DNA from: JBNKDD01 sp050288085
Lineage (GTDB): Bacteria > Chloroflexota > Anaerolineae > Aggregatilineales > UBA3940
Assembly: GCA_050288085.1 (NCBI GenBank)
Contig: JBNKDD010000009.1
Location: 1 to 47,581 of the forward strand
DNA: 47,581 nucleotides
Direction of reading: 5' to 3'
Part shown: positions 17,459 to 27,089 of the stretch, piece by piece
How the letters are laid out: each line of letters opens with the position of its first letter
Position numbering within the stretch: the first letter of the stretch is position 1
Notes under the pieces: model-generated
What the model was told of the DNA's origin: nothing
Database searches by the model: none
The model's input: the letters and a program-made list of their open reading frames with translations, nothing else
Translations under genes and position numbers: made by a program

Positions 17459-19303
17459 GTGAACAATCAGCAAGGCAATCCATCCAACAATCCGGCTAAC
17501 CTGACCCGCGTCTTTTTGATCGTAGGGGTAATTATTATTGCGATCATAGGCGTTCAGTACGCAACCAGCCATCTTGCCAACAACAGCCAGGAAACATCAC
17601 TGGCGAGTCTGGCAGAGTATGTCCGCGATGGGCAGGTTGAGCGTATCGAGGTTCAGGGGGATGAACTGACCGTTGAATTACTGAGCGGTGAGAAGTTCAC
17701 TACTCGCAAGGAACCGGACAGCAGCCTGTATGAAACGCTGGCTTTACTGGGAGTCAGTGAAGCCGCTTTGAATAAGGTCGATGTCGTGTTTGTTGGCCCG
17801 GCTCCTCTTGCACTGGTCGGCAATTTGCTCTTTACGCTGATCCCCCTGGTGGTGATCGGCTGGTTTGCTTTTATGATCATGCGCTCGATGCGGAGTGGTC
17901 AGGATCAGGCCATGGGCTTTGCACGCAGCCGCGCAAAGCTGGCAAACATCGACCGGCCAGCCGTTACCTTTGATGATGTGGCCGGTGTTGAAGAATCAAA
18001 AGTAGAACTGCAAGAAGTCGTCGAATTCCTGCGCGAGCCGGAAAAATTCATCCGGCTTGGGGCGCGGGTTCCAAAGGGCGTGTTGATGATCGGACCTCCC
18101 GGTACAGGTAAAACATTGTTGGCCCGTGCAGTTGCCGGGGAAGCGGGCGCACCGTTCATGAGCATTTCCGGCTCGGAGTTTGTCGAGATGTTTGTCGGTG
18201 TAGGAGCCAGCCGGGTGCGTGACCTGTTCGACAAAGCCAAACAGGTTGCCCCGTGCATCATCTTCATCGACGAAATTGACGCGGTAGGCCGGATGCGCGG
18301 TGCCGGACTCGGCGGCGGTCACGATGAGCGTGAACAGACACTCAACCAGATTCTGGTCGAGATGGACGGCTTCGATAACGACACCAACATCATCGTCATT
18401 GCAGCAACTAATCGCGCTGACGTGCTCGACCCGGCCCTGCTCCGTCCGGGGCGTTTCGACCGGAAGGTCTTCATCGACCGGCCTGATGTGAAGGGCCGCG
18501 AAGAGATTCTCCGGGTCCATGCACGGGGTAAGCCCCTGTCTAACGATGTTGACCTGGAAACTATCGCCAAGATCACGCCCGGTTTCTCCGGCGCGGATAT
18601 CGAGAATCTCGTCAATGAGGCGGCTATCCTGGCCGCCCGGCGTAATCTCTCCGGGATTAGCATGAGCGAATTCCAGGAAGCGATGGAAAAGATGGTTGCC
18701 GGGCCGGAGCGCCGCTCGAAGGTTGTCACCCCGGAGGAAAAAGAGGTGGTAGCTTTCCATGAGGCGGGCCACGCGGTGGTGATGCATCACCTGGAACACA
18801 GCGACCCGGTACATAAGATCACCATTATCCCACGTGGGCGGGCCGGTGGTTTTACCATGTCCCTGCCAGAAAGTATGGACAGCGGCCTGATCAGCCGTGA
18901 GCAGCTTGAGGATATGATCGTCGGGCTGCTGGGCGGTCGGGCGGCTGAGGAGATCACCTTCAACCGGATCACAACCGGGGCCAGCAATGACCTTGAGCGG
19001 GCGACATCGATTGCCCGGTCGATGGTCACCCGCTACGGTATGAGTGAAGTATTAGGGCTGCGGGTGTTCGACGAGGATAACAACTCGGTTTTCCTGGGCC
19101 GTACCCTGGCCGAACCTCGCACCTATGGAGAAGAGACCGCCCGTACCATTGACCGAGAGGTAGACGGCATACTGTCCAGTGCTTACGAGCGCGCCAAGTC
19201 AATCCTGCTGAATCACCGGGACAAGGTGGTTTCGCTGGCAAATGCCTTGCTGGATATTGAGACAATTGACCGCCAGCAGTTTGAAGCGTTGATGGCTACC
19301 TGA
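17459..19303 (+). CDS. ftsH: ATP-dependent zinc metalloprotease FtsH
   Basis: A 614-residue membrane-anchored AAA protease. Two N-terminal membrane segments (about 13-33 and 120-145) flank an extracytoplasmic domain. Walker A GPPGTGKT is at 212-219, Walker B IIFIDEIDAVG follows, and the second region of homology is TNRADVLDPALLRPGRFDR. The zinc site HEAGH is at 434-438. FtsH unfolds and degrades misfolded membrane proteins and short-lived regulators. GTG at 17459 is taken as start since GAGGTG stands just before it; a TTG at 17447 is also in frame. Length and motifs are normal. A terminator hairpin follows, so the gene is probably monocistronic. Confidence 0.97.
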   Translation: MNNQQGNPSNNPANLTRVFLIVGVIIIAIIGVQYATSHLANNSQETSLASLAEYVRDGQVERIEVQGDELTVELLSGEKFTTRKEPDSSLYETLALLGVSEAALNKVDVVFVGPAPLALVGNLLFTLIPLVVIGWFAFMIMRSMRSGQDQAMGFARSRAKLANIDRPAVTFDDVAGVEESKVELQEVVEFLREPEKFIRLGARVPKGVLMIGPPGTGKTLLARAVAGEAGAPFMSISGSEFVEMFVGVGASRVRDLFDKAKQVAPCIIFIDEIDAVGRMRGAGLGGGHDEREQTLNQILVEMDGFDNDTNIIVIAATNRADVLDPALLRPGRFDRKVFIDRPDVKGREEILRVHARGKPLSNDVDLETIAKITPGFSGADIENLVNEAAILAARRNLSGISMSEFQEAMEKMVAGPERRSKVVTPEEKEVVAFHEAGHAVVMHHLEHSDPVHKITIIPRGRAGGFTMSLPESMDSGLISREQLEDMIVGLLGGRAAEEITFNRITTGASNDLERATSIARSMVTRYGMSEVLGLRVFDEDNNSVFLGRTLAEPRTYGEETARTIDREVDGILSSAYERAKSILLNHRDKVVSLANALLDIETIDRQQFEALMAT

Positions 19304-19330
19304 CCTGATAATCTTTACACCTTGAATTCG

Positions 19331-19361
19331 ACAAGCCGTGGCAATTCCTGTCACGGCTTGT
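19331..19361 (+). terminator. Rho-independent terminator of ftsH
   Basis: 10-bp stem ACAAGCCGTG (19331-19340) with CACGGCTTGT (19352-19361), 11-nt loop, followed by TTTT. Confidence 0.85.
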
Positions 19362-19402
19362 TTTGGTACTGAGGAGGGAAGGCACGAGTCAGACGACGGT
19401 TG

Positions 19403-19408
19403 TATAAT
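19403..19408 (+). promoter_or_regulatory. Possible -10 element of the DUF2085 gene
   Basis: TATAAT in the context TTGTATAATGGG, 38 bp before the GTG start. No good -35 hexamer is seen 17 bp upstream. Confidence 0.4.
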
Positions 19409-19446
19409 GGGCACATCATCTAAGATTGTGGCAAGAGGTTAACTAC

Positions 19447-20328
19447 GTGGCCCAAATTGCAGATCCGCCGTCCTCACCTGATACGGACAGCCCTTCACCG
19501 TTGAGACGTTTTTTTAATCCTGATAATTACCTGCTGTGGATGGCAACTGCTGCAATGCTGATTGCGGTAGTGCTGTGGGTATCCTTTACTCCTGGAGGGC
19601 TGCTGGGGCGGGCTGATGCCGTCGGTTATGCCGTCTGCCACCGAATTAGCGCCCGATCCTTTGTTTTCCCAAATGGCCGTGTCCTGCCAATGTGCGCCCG
19701 GTGTTCGGGGACTTTTCTGGGGGTGCTGGTGGGCCTGCTGGTACCGGGCCTGATCTTCAGACAGCGCCGCGCCGGATTATTCCCGCCGATGGGTATTATG
19801 ATGGTGATGCTCGGCATGAGTGCCTTCTGGGCCTTTGATGGGGCTAATTCCTTTTCCCACCTACTCCCTTCAGATAATCTACCTCGCCTGTACCAACCGT
19901 CTAATTTTCTCCGCCTGTTCACCGGGATGTTTCACGGGATTACATTGGGGAGTCTGCTGCTTCCCATCGCCAATGCTACTCTGTGGGTTGATGCAACCCA
20001 TGAGCACACCATCAAAAATTTCTGGCAGCTCCTTGCATTATGGGGCATTGGCGGGATATTGATCGCCATGGTGCTGAGTGGGTGGGGGATCTTTCTCTAT
20101 CCGCTGGCGGTGCTCAGTTCCGTAGGGGTTGTCTCGGTGCTGTCGGTGATTAACACTGTTATGGTAGCCACCCTACTCAGGCAAGAGAATGTCGCCGCGT
20201 CACTGCGCGACGCGCTGCCGGTGATTTTCTTCGGGATTGCCGTTACCTTTATGATGATCGGGGTGATAGATGCCGGTCGCTTTGCCCTGTTCGGAACATG
20301 GGATGGTTTCGTCTTCCCAAACCCCTGA
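19447..20328 (+). CDS. DUF2085 family membrane protein
   Basis: A polytopic membrane protein of about 293 residues. The signature CHRISARSFVFPNGRVLPMC followed by ARCSGTFLG is the DUF2085 motif: a conserved Cys-His, Arg-Ser-Phe and C-A-R-C pair near the end of the first loop. About six further hydrophobic segments follow. The function of this family is unknown; the clustered cysteines and histidine suggest metal or redox chemistry at the membrane (inference). GTG at 19447 is preferred because AGAGG lies eight bases before it, over an in-frame TTG at 19426. It sits alone between ftsH and the NRPS. Confidence 0.85.
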   Translation: MAQIADPPSSPDTDSPSPLRRFFNPDNYLLWMATAAMLIAVVLWVSFTPGGLLGRADAVGYAVCHRISARSFVFPNGRVLPMCARCSGTFLGVLVGLLVPGLIFRQRRAGLFPPMGIMMVMLGMSAFWAFDGANSFSHLLPSDNLPRLYQPSNFLRLFTGMFHGITLGSLLLPIANATLWVDATHEHTIKNFWQLLALWGIGGILIAMVLSGWGIFLYPLAVLSSVGVVSVLSVINTVMVATLLRQENVAASLRDALPVIFFGIAVTFMMIGVIDAGRFALFGTWDGFVFPNP

Positions 20329-20562
20329 CCAGAAAACTTCGACTGTTTTTTAGCAAGTTGATATTATCAATGAAATTTGTGAAGTTTATTGTTTTGAAAT
20401 AATTCTGAATACCGAATATGTCATCAGACGGATAGGCTTTGTCTAGAACATATTCAATCATTGGTGAGGACTTCTATACACGTTAGCTATTTCGGCAAAT
20501 CAATCATGGCTTACCGAATCTAGATGAAGGACTGCCTTTCTCAAAAATTATGTGGGGGAAAC

Positions 20563-23500
20563 ATGGCTGCAACTCTTGACTTAGAAATTCAACACATACA
20601 TACCGGTTCATCTGCATTATCCTTTTCACAAGAGCGATTGTGGTTTCTTGATGAACTAGAAGTCGGGCATACACCTTTCAACGTTTATGCGGCATTCCGG
20701 CTTCTGGGGCCTCTGGACGTATCCACGCTTATCTTCAGTCTGAGAGAAATTCTCAATCGCCACCATATCTTACGGACGGCCTTTTCTAGAGAGGACGAAA
20801 TCACAAAGCCGGTGTTGTTACCTGAAGACACCGAATTTATCCAGGTGGAGCGGGTAAGCCATCTGGACAAGGAAGAACAAAAAGCACTGGCATTCCTGTT
20901 TACTGTTGAAGAGACACACCACGCCTTCGACCTGGAAAAAGGCCCGCTCTTTTATGCCAAGCTGCTGCGCCGGGCAAAAGACGATCACATATTGGTGCTC
21001 AATGCCCACCAGACAGTGATGGATTATCCCTCCCTCAATATATTCTTCAAGGAATTTCAGGCTTTATATTCTGCCTTGATCGATCTGGGAGAATCACCGC
21101 TCGAAGACTTACCGGCTCAGTATGAAGAATTCGCTGCCTGGCAGCGCGAATATCTACAAGGCAACGTACTGGCCGAACACCTGGCCTATTGGAAAGAACA
21201 ATTAGAAGGGGCGTCTTTCGTCCTGGAGCTTCCGGCTGATCACCCCCGCCCGGCGGTTCAATCCCTGCGGGGTGGTGTTCATCGCGTCCAATTTGCCGGT
21301 GATTGGGTGGACTCGCTCAGGATGCTGGCGAAGCAGCACAACACCTCATTGGATATGGTACTGCTGGCGGCTTTCAATACATTAATTCACCGGTATACCG
21401 GGCAAACCGATTTCCTGACCGGGCTGGCCGTCAAGAACCGCTGCCGGCCCGAAACACAGCAGATGATCGGCCCGCTGATCAATACCCTGGTGCATCGATC
21501 CCAACTCTCAGATACTGAGCCCTTCACCGATCTGCTTAAACGCACGGCAGAGAAAAATGATACGGTCTGCGAGCACCAGGAATTCCCCTATGAAATCCTG
21601 GTGCATGAATTCCAGATAGAGCGTGACTTGAGCCGGAATGCGCTGGTTCAGGTGATGTTCGAATTTGACAACCCGCCCCCGGTCAAGCTGGAACTATCCG
21701 GGCTGAAGACGGAGCGGGTCGATCTAAAGGAGACATCAACGCACTTTGATCTGAGCCTGTGCATGTACGAAGACGGTAATAACCTGTATGGTGGGTTCCA
21801 ATACAGCGCTGACCTGTTCGATGCGGTCACGATTGAACGGATGGCGTCCAACTTTGAAACGCTGCTGCGGAGCATCGCTGATAACCCGGCGCAAAAATTG
21901 TTCGAACTGCCGATTATGACCGAAGCGGAGCGGTATCAGATCGTCGTTGGGTGGAACCAATCGGATAAGGAAGTTCCGGTTGAGAAACGCGTCCACGAAC
22001 TGTTTGAAGAACACGCCGCCCGCCGACCTGACCGGATCGCGGCGGCTTTCCAGGATCAGGAAGTCAGCTATGGGGAACTCAATAAGCGGGCTAACAAGCT
22101 GGCCCATCAACTGCTGGAGCGCGGGATTAAGGCCGAAACCGTTATCGGTATCCTGGCGGATCGCAGCATCGACTTCTTGATTTGCATCCTGGGGATTTTC
22201 AAGGCCGGTGGGGCTTACGTTCCGATCGACCCGGCCTACCCGCCGCAGCGTGTCCAGCATATGATGACTCAGAGCCGGGCCGCCATGATTCTTGGTGAGC
22301 GGCAGTATCTCCCATTGGCAGAAGAGGCGCTTGAAGATCAACCCAAAGCCAAGTGGCCGCAGTTGATCGCCTTTGAGGATATCCTGAATCTCGACGCTGA
22401 TGACGGCAACCCCGGCATTGAAGTGGGGCCGGAACAACTGGCCTACGTGATCTTTACCTCCGGTTCAACCGGGCGGCCAAAAGGCGCGATGGTCGAGCAC
22501 CGGGGGATGCTCAATCACATCTACGCTAAGATGTACGATCTCGACCTGACCGAAGACGATGTGATCGCACAGAACGCTTCGCAGTGTTTCGATATCTCCG
22601 TCTGGCAGTTTCTCGAAGCGCTGGTGTTCGGTGGGAAGACTCAGATTTACGAAGATGAGATCGCGCATGCCCCGAAATATCTACTCGAAAAGGTTGAGGA
22701 ACACGGCGTCACGATCCTGGAAACTGTGCCGTCCATCATGCGGACGATGGTTGAGGCGATTGCCGATGAGCCGGATCGCCCGCGGTTACAGTCTTTGCGG
22801 TGGATGATCCCGACCGGGGAAGCACTGCCCCCGTCATTGGCCCGCGAGTGGTTGAAGAGTTATCCCAGGATTCCGCTGCTCAATGCCTATGGCCCAACCG
22901 AGTGTTCCGACGACGTGACCCACTATGCAATCTATGAGCCGCCTCCGCTCGAAGTCGTCAATATGCCGATTGGCCGCCCGATTGCCAATATGCACCTTTA
23001 CGTGCTGGATACGCATTTACAACCCGTGCCGATTGGCGTAATGGGGGAGATTTACGTTGGTGGTATCGGTGTAGGGCAGGGTTACATCTACGACCAGGAA
23101 CGGACAGACAAGGCGTTTATGGGCGACCCCTTTCTGGATGATCCGGCGGCCCGGTTCTACAAAACCGGCGACGTGGGACGTTGGCTGCCCAACGGCAATA
23201 TCGAGTATCTGGGCCGGGTTGACTTCCAGGTCAAGGTACGCGGCCTTCGGATTGAATTGAGCGAGATCGATGTGGCGATTGAAAAGCACCCCAACGTGCG
23301 GGAAGTCGTCACAACTGTCTATAAAACACCGGCAGGCCATCAATACCTGGTTTCCTACCTGGTGGCAACTATCAGCCCGCCGCCAGGGGTCGAAGAACTG
23401 CGCAGCTTTTTGATGGAGAGACTGCCGGAATATATGGTTCCTCCGATCTACGTGTTCCTGGATGAGATGCCGCTTACGTCAAACGGCAAGATCAATCGCA

Positions 23501-24621
23501 AGGCGCTGCCTGCGCCAGAAGTCGCCCGGCTCAGCGAGGACGCTTACATCGCGCCCCGCAATGCAGTAGAAACCCAGATGACGGCGATCTGGTCGGCGGC
23601 TTTGGGCATCGAGAAGATCGGTGTGCGTGATAACTTCTTTGACCTGGGCGGGCACTCGCTGCTGGCGGTGCGGCTCTTCGCCCGGATCGAAAAGGAATTC
23701 GGCAAACGGCTTCCGCTGGCAACCCTTTATCAGGCCCCGACCATTGAGGCACTGGCCGCGTTGGTTGCGCAAGATAAAGTCTCACAAGAAGTGTGGTCGC
23801 CGATTGTCAAGATTAACCCACGCGGATCGCGAAATCCGTTCTTCTGTGTCGGCGGCAATGTTATTGAGGTGCGGAATGTTTCCGGGCATCTTGGCGAGGA
23901 TCAACCTTTCTATATGCTGCACTGGCAGGGGCTTAACGCTGACCAGGTTATGACCGCCGGGGTTCAGGATGTTGCGGCAGCCTTCATTGAGGAAGTCCGC
24001 AAGATTCAGCCACACGGCCCCTATTCGCTGGGAGGAGTGTTTGCCAGCGGTGTGGTGGCAATTGAGATGGCTCGACAGTTCCATGAGGCCGGTGAGGGAG
24101 TCGAAACCCTGGTGATCTTCAACACCCTGCCGAGCATTCAGAAATCCCAGTCGACGGGGGAACGCACCAAATCCAGAATTCGGAATGCGCTGCGCGGCGG
24201 CCCTAAGAAAATCTGGAAGTTCGTCTCCTGGCGACTACAAAACCTGGACGACATCAAACCGGTTTTACAAAAGATGTTGTGGAAAGTCAGTATGAAGTTC
24301 TTCACGGCTATTGACCGCCCGCTGCCCTTCTTCCTGCGTACCGGTCTGTATGAAGAATTCCTGGTAGAGCGGGCAACCAACACTTACAAGCCGCCTACCC
24401 GTTATCCCGGCAATATATCGGTCTTCACAACGGCGGATTTGTACCAGGTTCTCGTGAAGTACCCGAAGGGTGGATGGAGTGACGCGATATCCGGCGAGGT
24501 TGAGATCAACGAGATACCCGGCGATGCCTGCACCTTCTTGTTGGAGCCGAATGTATCCGAACTGAGCGAGAAACTTAAGCGGCGGATGGTCAGCATGAAG
24601 CACCTGGCGGCTGAGAACTAA
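20563..24621 (+). CDS. Single-module NRPS (C-A-PCP-TE) with degenerate C and TE active sites
   Basis: 1352 residues in one intact frame. The condensation domain (about 10-440) has HQTVMDY at 149-155 where HHxxxDG is expected, so the second, catalytic His is Gln150. The adenylation domain (about 460-985) has all core motifs: FTSGSTGRPKGAM, FDISVW, NAYGPTE, YKTGDVGRW and the final catalytic Lys976 in NGKINRK. The carrier-protein Ser1032 in LGGHSLL is intact. In the thioesterase, the nucleophile motif GxSxG reads GVFASG (Phe1160), the triad Asp position is Asn1187 exactly 27 residues later, and the expected His in PGDH is Ala1322. The ten specificity positions read roughly D-I-W-T-I-T-A-D-D-K by manual alignment; I cannot name the substrate. 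The ATG at 20563 follows GGGGGAAAC. No tailoring, transport or PPTase gene is adjacent. Confidence 0.93.
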   Translation: MAATLDLEIQHIHTGSSALSFSQERLWFLDELEVGHTPFNVYAAFRLLGPLDVSTLIFSLREILNRHHILRTAFSREDEITKPVLLPEDTEFIQVERVSHLDKEEQKALAFLFTVEETHHAFDLEKGPLFYAKLLRRAKDDHILVLNAHQTVMDYPSLNIFFKEFQALYSALIDLGESPLEDLPAQYEEFAAWQREYLQGNVLAEHLAYWKEQLEGASFVLELPADHPRPAVQSLRGGVHRVQFAGDWVDSLRMLAKQHNTSLDMVLLAAFNTLIHRYTGQTDFLTGLAVKNRCRPETQQMIGPLINTLVHRSQLSDTEPFTDLLKRTAEKNDTVCEHQEFPYEILVHEFQIERDLSRNALVQVMFEFDNPPPVKLELSGLKTERVDLKETSTHFDLSLCMYEDGNNLYGGFQYSADLFDAVTIERMASNFETLLRSIADNPAQKLFELPIMTEAERYQIVVGWNQSDKEVPVEKRVHELFEEHAARRPDRIAAAFQDQEVSYGELNKRANKLAHQLLERGIKAETVIGILADRSIDFLICILGIFKAGGAYVPIDPAYPPQRVQHMMTQSRAAMILGERQYLPLAEEALEDQPKAKWPQLIAFEDILNLDADDGNPGIEVGPEQLAYVIFTSGSTGRPKGAMVEHRGMLNHIYAKMYDLDLTEDDVIAQNASQCFDISVWQFLEALVFGGKTQIYEDEIAHAPKYLLEKVEEHGVTILETVPSIMRTMVEAIADEPDRPRLQSLRWMIPTGEALPPSLAREWLKSYPRIPLLNAYGPTECSDDVTHYAIYEPPPLEVVNMPIGRPIANMHLYVLDTHLQPVPIGVMGEIYVGGIGVGQGYIYDQERTDKAFMGDPFLDDPAARFYKTGDVGRWLPNGNIEYLGRVDFQVKVRGLRIELSEIDVAIEKHPNVREVVTTVYKTPAGHQYLVSYLVATISPPPGVEELRSFLMERLPEYMVPPIYVFLDEMPLTSNGKINRKALPAPEVARLSEDAYIAPRNAVETQMTAIWSAALGIEKIGVRDNFFDLGGHSLLAVRLFARIEKEFGKRLPLATLYQAPTIEALAALVAQDKVSQEVWSPIVKINPRGSRNPFFCVGGNVIEVRNVSGHLGEDQPFYMLHWQGLNADQVMTAGVQDVAAAFIEEVRKIQPHGPYSLGGVFASGVVAIEMARQFHEAGEGVETLVIFNTLPSIQKSQSTGERTKSRIRNALRGGPKKIWKFVSWRLQNLDDIKPVLQKMLWKVSMKFFTAIDRPLPFFLRTGLYEEFLVERATNTYKPPTRYPGNISVFTTADLYQVLVKYPKGGWSDAISGEVEINEIPGDACTFLLEPNVSELSEKLKRRMVSMKHLAAEN

Positions 24622-24660
24622 GCCTCCCATCCTCGTGAACAAGGATCATGAACAAGATAT

Positions 24661-24692
24661 AAGGCCCCTCCTGTTTGCGTAAGAGGGGCCTT
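24661..24692. terminator. Terminator after the NRPS gene
   Basis: 10-bp stem AAGGCCCCTC (24661-24670) with GAGGGGCCTT (24683-24692), 12-nt loop, then TTGTTTCT. It lies between convergent genes; the plus-strand T-rich side is better. Confidence 0.88.
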
Positions 24693-24711
24693 TTGTTTCT
24701 AATCCCTTGAA

Positions 24712-25761
24712 TTATTTCTGCTTGCTATCAGATTGGCGAGGATGGGAGCGCCGCCGGGAGGATCGCCTGCCGCCTCGACGCCGGGATTTGCTGCTGGTTT
24801 TCTGTTTTGGCTCGGTCTGCTCAGGCGGTGTTTTTTCTTCTTCCTTAGCACCGCCCGACCGCACCCGTGCGCCACATTCACATACACCGCCTGCCCCTTC
24901 CTTGGAACAAGCCTGTGCGGCTTTCTTTTGCAGTGCACGTAATTCTTCCAGGGGAACAATATCATCCCGCCCGATCTCTTGCCGGGTGTCATTGACAATC
25001 ACCGTGACCGTTCCACGCAGCGAGTTCACATCGATCACCTTGCCCTCGCCATAGGATGTTCCGATCCACTTGCCGACTCTCGGCAGGGTTTTATTGGCTT
25101 CGACATACTGCTCATACTCATAGATCAGGCAGCAGCGCAGCCGACCACACATCCCGGTGATCTCTGACGGATTGAGCGAGATGCCCTGGGCCTTTGCCAT
25201 CTTGATCGAAATGGGGCTGAATTCGCTCAGGAAGGTAGAGCAGCAGCGCGGCCCGCCACATGCGCCATATTCACCCAGTACTTTGGCGGCATCGCGGGTT
25301 CCAATCCGGCGTAATTCGATCCGGGTGTGGTATTTGTCCTCAAGGCGCTGGCGAAGTTTGGTGGTGTTGATCATTGTTTCTTCGGAGGTATAACTGATCG
25401 CCAGCATGCTGCCATCATAGTTATAGTCCGCCTGGATGAACTTCACCCCCTCGAAAGTATCCAGTTTTGCGGCCAGCTCACGGCAGGTGATCAGCGCCTC
25501 GATATTCTTGGCCTCCCAGAGTTTATTCATCATCAAATCACGGGCGGTGGCGGGCGCTTTAACGTGCTTGATATGCTTTGAATGGGCATTCTCCGGCGAG
25601 ACAAAGCCTACAATCTGCCCTAATTGACGGCCTCGTGCCGTCTCAACAATGACAAAATGGCCTGTCTCCAGTTCGGCGAATCGCTCCACGTCAAAGTGGT
25701 AAAGTTTGCCGATCTTGTTAAATCGTACGGCAACGATGGTGGATGTCATGGTTGCATCCAT
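24712..25761 (-). CDS. PSP1/RicT-type protein with Fe-S cysteines and basic tail
   Basis: A protein of about 349 residues. The PSP1 C-terminal homology region spans about 60-210. Cysteine motifs GACGGPRCCSTFL and MCGRLRCCLIYE match those of the RicT/YaaT family, in which the Ric proteins bind [4Fe-4S] clusters and affect RNase Y-dependent RNA maturation (family knowledge from Bacillus). After about residue 270 the tail is Cys-containing, then Glu/Lys-rich, then strongly basic (SRRRGGRRSSRRR), suggesting nucleic-acid contact. The ATG at 25761 has AGAGG seven bases before it; an earlier ATG at 25776 is possible. No ricA or ricF partners are seen nearby. Confidence 0.85.
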   Translation of the reverse strand: MDATMTSTIVAVRFNKIGKLYHFDVERFAELETGHFVIVETARGRQLGQIVGFVSPENAHSKHIKHVKAPATARDLMMNKLWEAKNIEALITCRELAAKLDTFEGVKFIQADYNYDGSMLAISYTSEETMINTTKLRQRLEDKYHTRIELRRIGTRDAAKVLGEYGACGGPRCCSTFLSEFSPISIKMAKAQGISLNPSEITGMCGRLRCCLIYEYEQYVEANKTLPRVGKWIGTSYGEGKVIDVNSLRGTVTVIVNDTRQEIGRDDIVPLEELRALQKKAAQACSKEGAGGVCECGARVRSGGAKEEEKTPPEQTEPKQKTSSKSRRRGGRRSSRRRSHPRQSDSKQK

Positions 25762-25828
25762 GTAAAAACCTCTCACTCATACAACGCGTCTGGCGCGTCC
25801 ATTATCGGTATCTGGCTCCGCCTTTTCA

Positions 25829-25848
25829 GGGCGGTTCACGAACCGCCC
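25829..25848. repeat. Palindromic dispersed repeat
   Basis: Arms GGGCGGTTC and GAACCGCCC separated by AC, inside the 230-bp gap between the PSP1 and mrp genes. I believe this kind of hairpin recurs as a small dispersed element in Chloroflexota genomes (memory, not checked). Only one copy is seen here. Confidence 0.6.
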
Positions 25849-25961
25849 CTACAATCACGATTATTATTATCGGAGGTTCCAGTAGGCGGGCAGCCGTATC
25901 GTTAAGTTTAGAAGACGGACAATTATACCGCAACTACCAGGCACTAAACTGAATCTAAAAA

Positions 25962-25984
25962 GCAGACTCGACGAGCGAGTCTGC
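25962..25984 (-). terminator. Terminator of the mrp operon
   Basis: 9-bp perfect stem GCAGACTCG (25962-25970) with CGAGTCTGC (25976-25984), 5-nt loop; on the minus strand it is followed by TTTTTAGATTC. It lies just beyond the stop of the mrp-like gene. Confidence 0.88.
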
Positions 25985-26007
25985 CTAAACTTGCATGAAA
26001 AAATAGA

Positions 26008-27057
26008 TCAGCCAATGGTCGTAATCGGGATCACGTTGTCATCCTGGTTGAAATTGAGGATGCTGATCCGGGCTGCAACTTCTTGAGCAAATTGTGCGAA
26101 AGCCGCCGCCGCAGGCGAATCGGGATAATCTATTACGACCGGCTTACCCGCATCACCGCCCGCCCGCACATTGGGATCGAGGGGGATGCTCCCCAGGAAG
26201 GGGACGTTCCGAGCTTCGGCCAGGTTTTTACCCCCGCCTTCACCGAAGAATTCGCCGCTCATGTTTTCGACCACACCGACAATCGGCACGTCAACTTTCT
26301 CAAACATCATCAGGCCGCGCAGGGCATCGCTGACGGCAACGTCTTGGGGCTGGGTGACGATGATCGCGCCGGTCAGGGGGACTGACTGGGCCAGGGTGAG
26401 CTGTGCATCGCCTGTGCCGGGGGGCAGGTCGATCACCATGTAGTCGAGTGATCCCCAGGCCACATCCGTGAAGAACTGCCGGATGGCGCTGTGAACCATT
26501 GGGCCACGCCAGATCATCGGTTGATCGGGGTTGACGAGGAAACCCATACTCATGACCTTCACGCCGAAGGCTTCCGCCGGGATTAATTTTTCATCGGTGG
26601 CGGCGGGCATCGAGTCGATCCCCAGCATCATGGGGAGGTTTGGCCCCAGGATGTCGGCGTCCATCAGGCCGACGGTTGCGCCACTCTTCTGGAGTGAGAT
26701 CGCCAGATTAACGGCGACGGTGCTTTTGCCCACTCCGCCTTTACCACTGCTGACGGCGACCAGATTCTTGATATCCAGGTTCATCCGTCCCCGGACGCGC
26801 CCATCCGTCGATACGCTGGAGTCGAGCTTGATGTTAACTTCCTCAATCCCCGGAACCCGCAAAACTGCGTCCCTGGCCGACTGCTCAATCTGGCCTTTTA
26901 ACGGGCAGGCCGGGGTCGTCAGCATGATCGTAAAGCTGGCGGTGTTCCCCTCGACCTTCAGATCGTGGATCATTTTTAACGTCACCAGATCACGGTGCAG
27001 TTCCGGTTCCATGACCGTTCCAAGTTCTGACATGATCTGAGTTTCTAAATCAGACAT
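26008..27057 (-). CDS. Mrp/NBP35-type P-loop ATPase lacking the CxxC
   Basis: 349 residues. The N-terminal MIP18 (DUF59) domain spans about 1-90, with TTPACPLK. The ParA-type ATPase follows with deviant Walker A GKGGVGKS at 105-112 and MDADILGPNLPMMLG. Mrp/ApbC proteins carry and transfer Fe-S clusters through a C-terminal CxxC. Here the expected place, right after VVENMSG, runs directly into EFFGEGGGKNLAEA without the usual C-x-x-C insert, and the only cysteine is Cys51 of the DUF59 domain. It is therefore a CxxC-less variant. The gene follows the four-cysteine protein by 32 nt on the same strand, so they are probably cotranscribed; GGAAGAAAG precedes the start. Confidence 0.92.
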   Translation of the reverse strand: MSDLETQIMSELGTVMEPELHRDLVTLKMIHDLKVEGNTASFTIMLTTPACPLKGQIEQSARDAVLRVPGIEEVNIKLDSSVSTDGRVRGRMNLDIKNLVAVSSGKGGVGKSTVAVNLAISLQKSGATVGLMDADILGPNLPMMLGIDSMPAATDEKLIPAEAFGVKVMSMGFLVNPDQPMIWRGPMVHSAIRQFFTDVAWGSLDYMVIDLPPGTGDAQLTLAQSVPLTGAIIVTQPQDVAVSDALRGLMMFEKVDVPIVGVVENMSGEFFGEGGGKNLAEARNVPFLGSIPLDPNVRAGGDAGKPVVIDYPDSPAAAAFAQFAQEVAARISILNFNQDDNVIPITTIG

Positions 27058-27089
27058 TATTTATATCTTTCTTCCAACTCTTCCCAAAG

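Noticed and set aside
17996..18814. 272-codon minus-strand frame
   Set aside because: Antisense to the FtsH AAA and protease domains; long only because of base composition.
21736..22437. 233-codon minus-strand frame
   Set aside because: Antisense to the NRPS C and A domains, with no recognisable motif.
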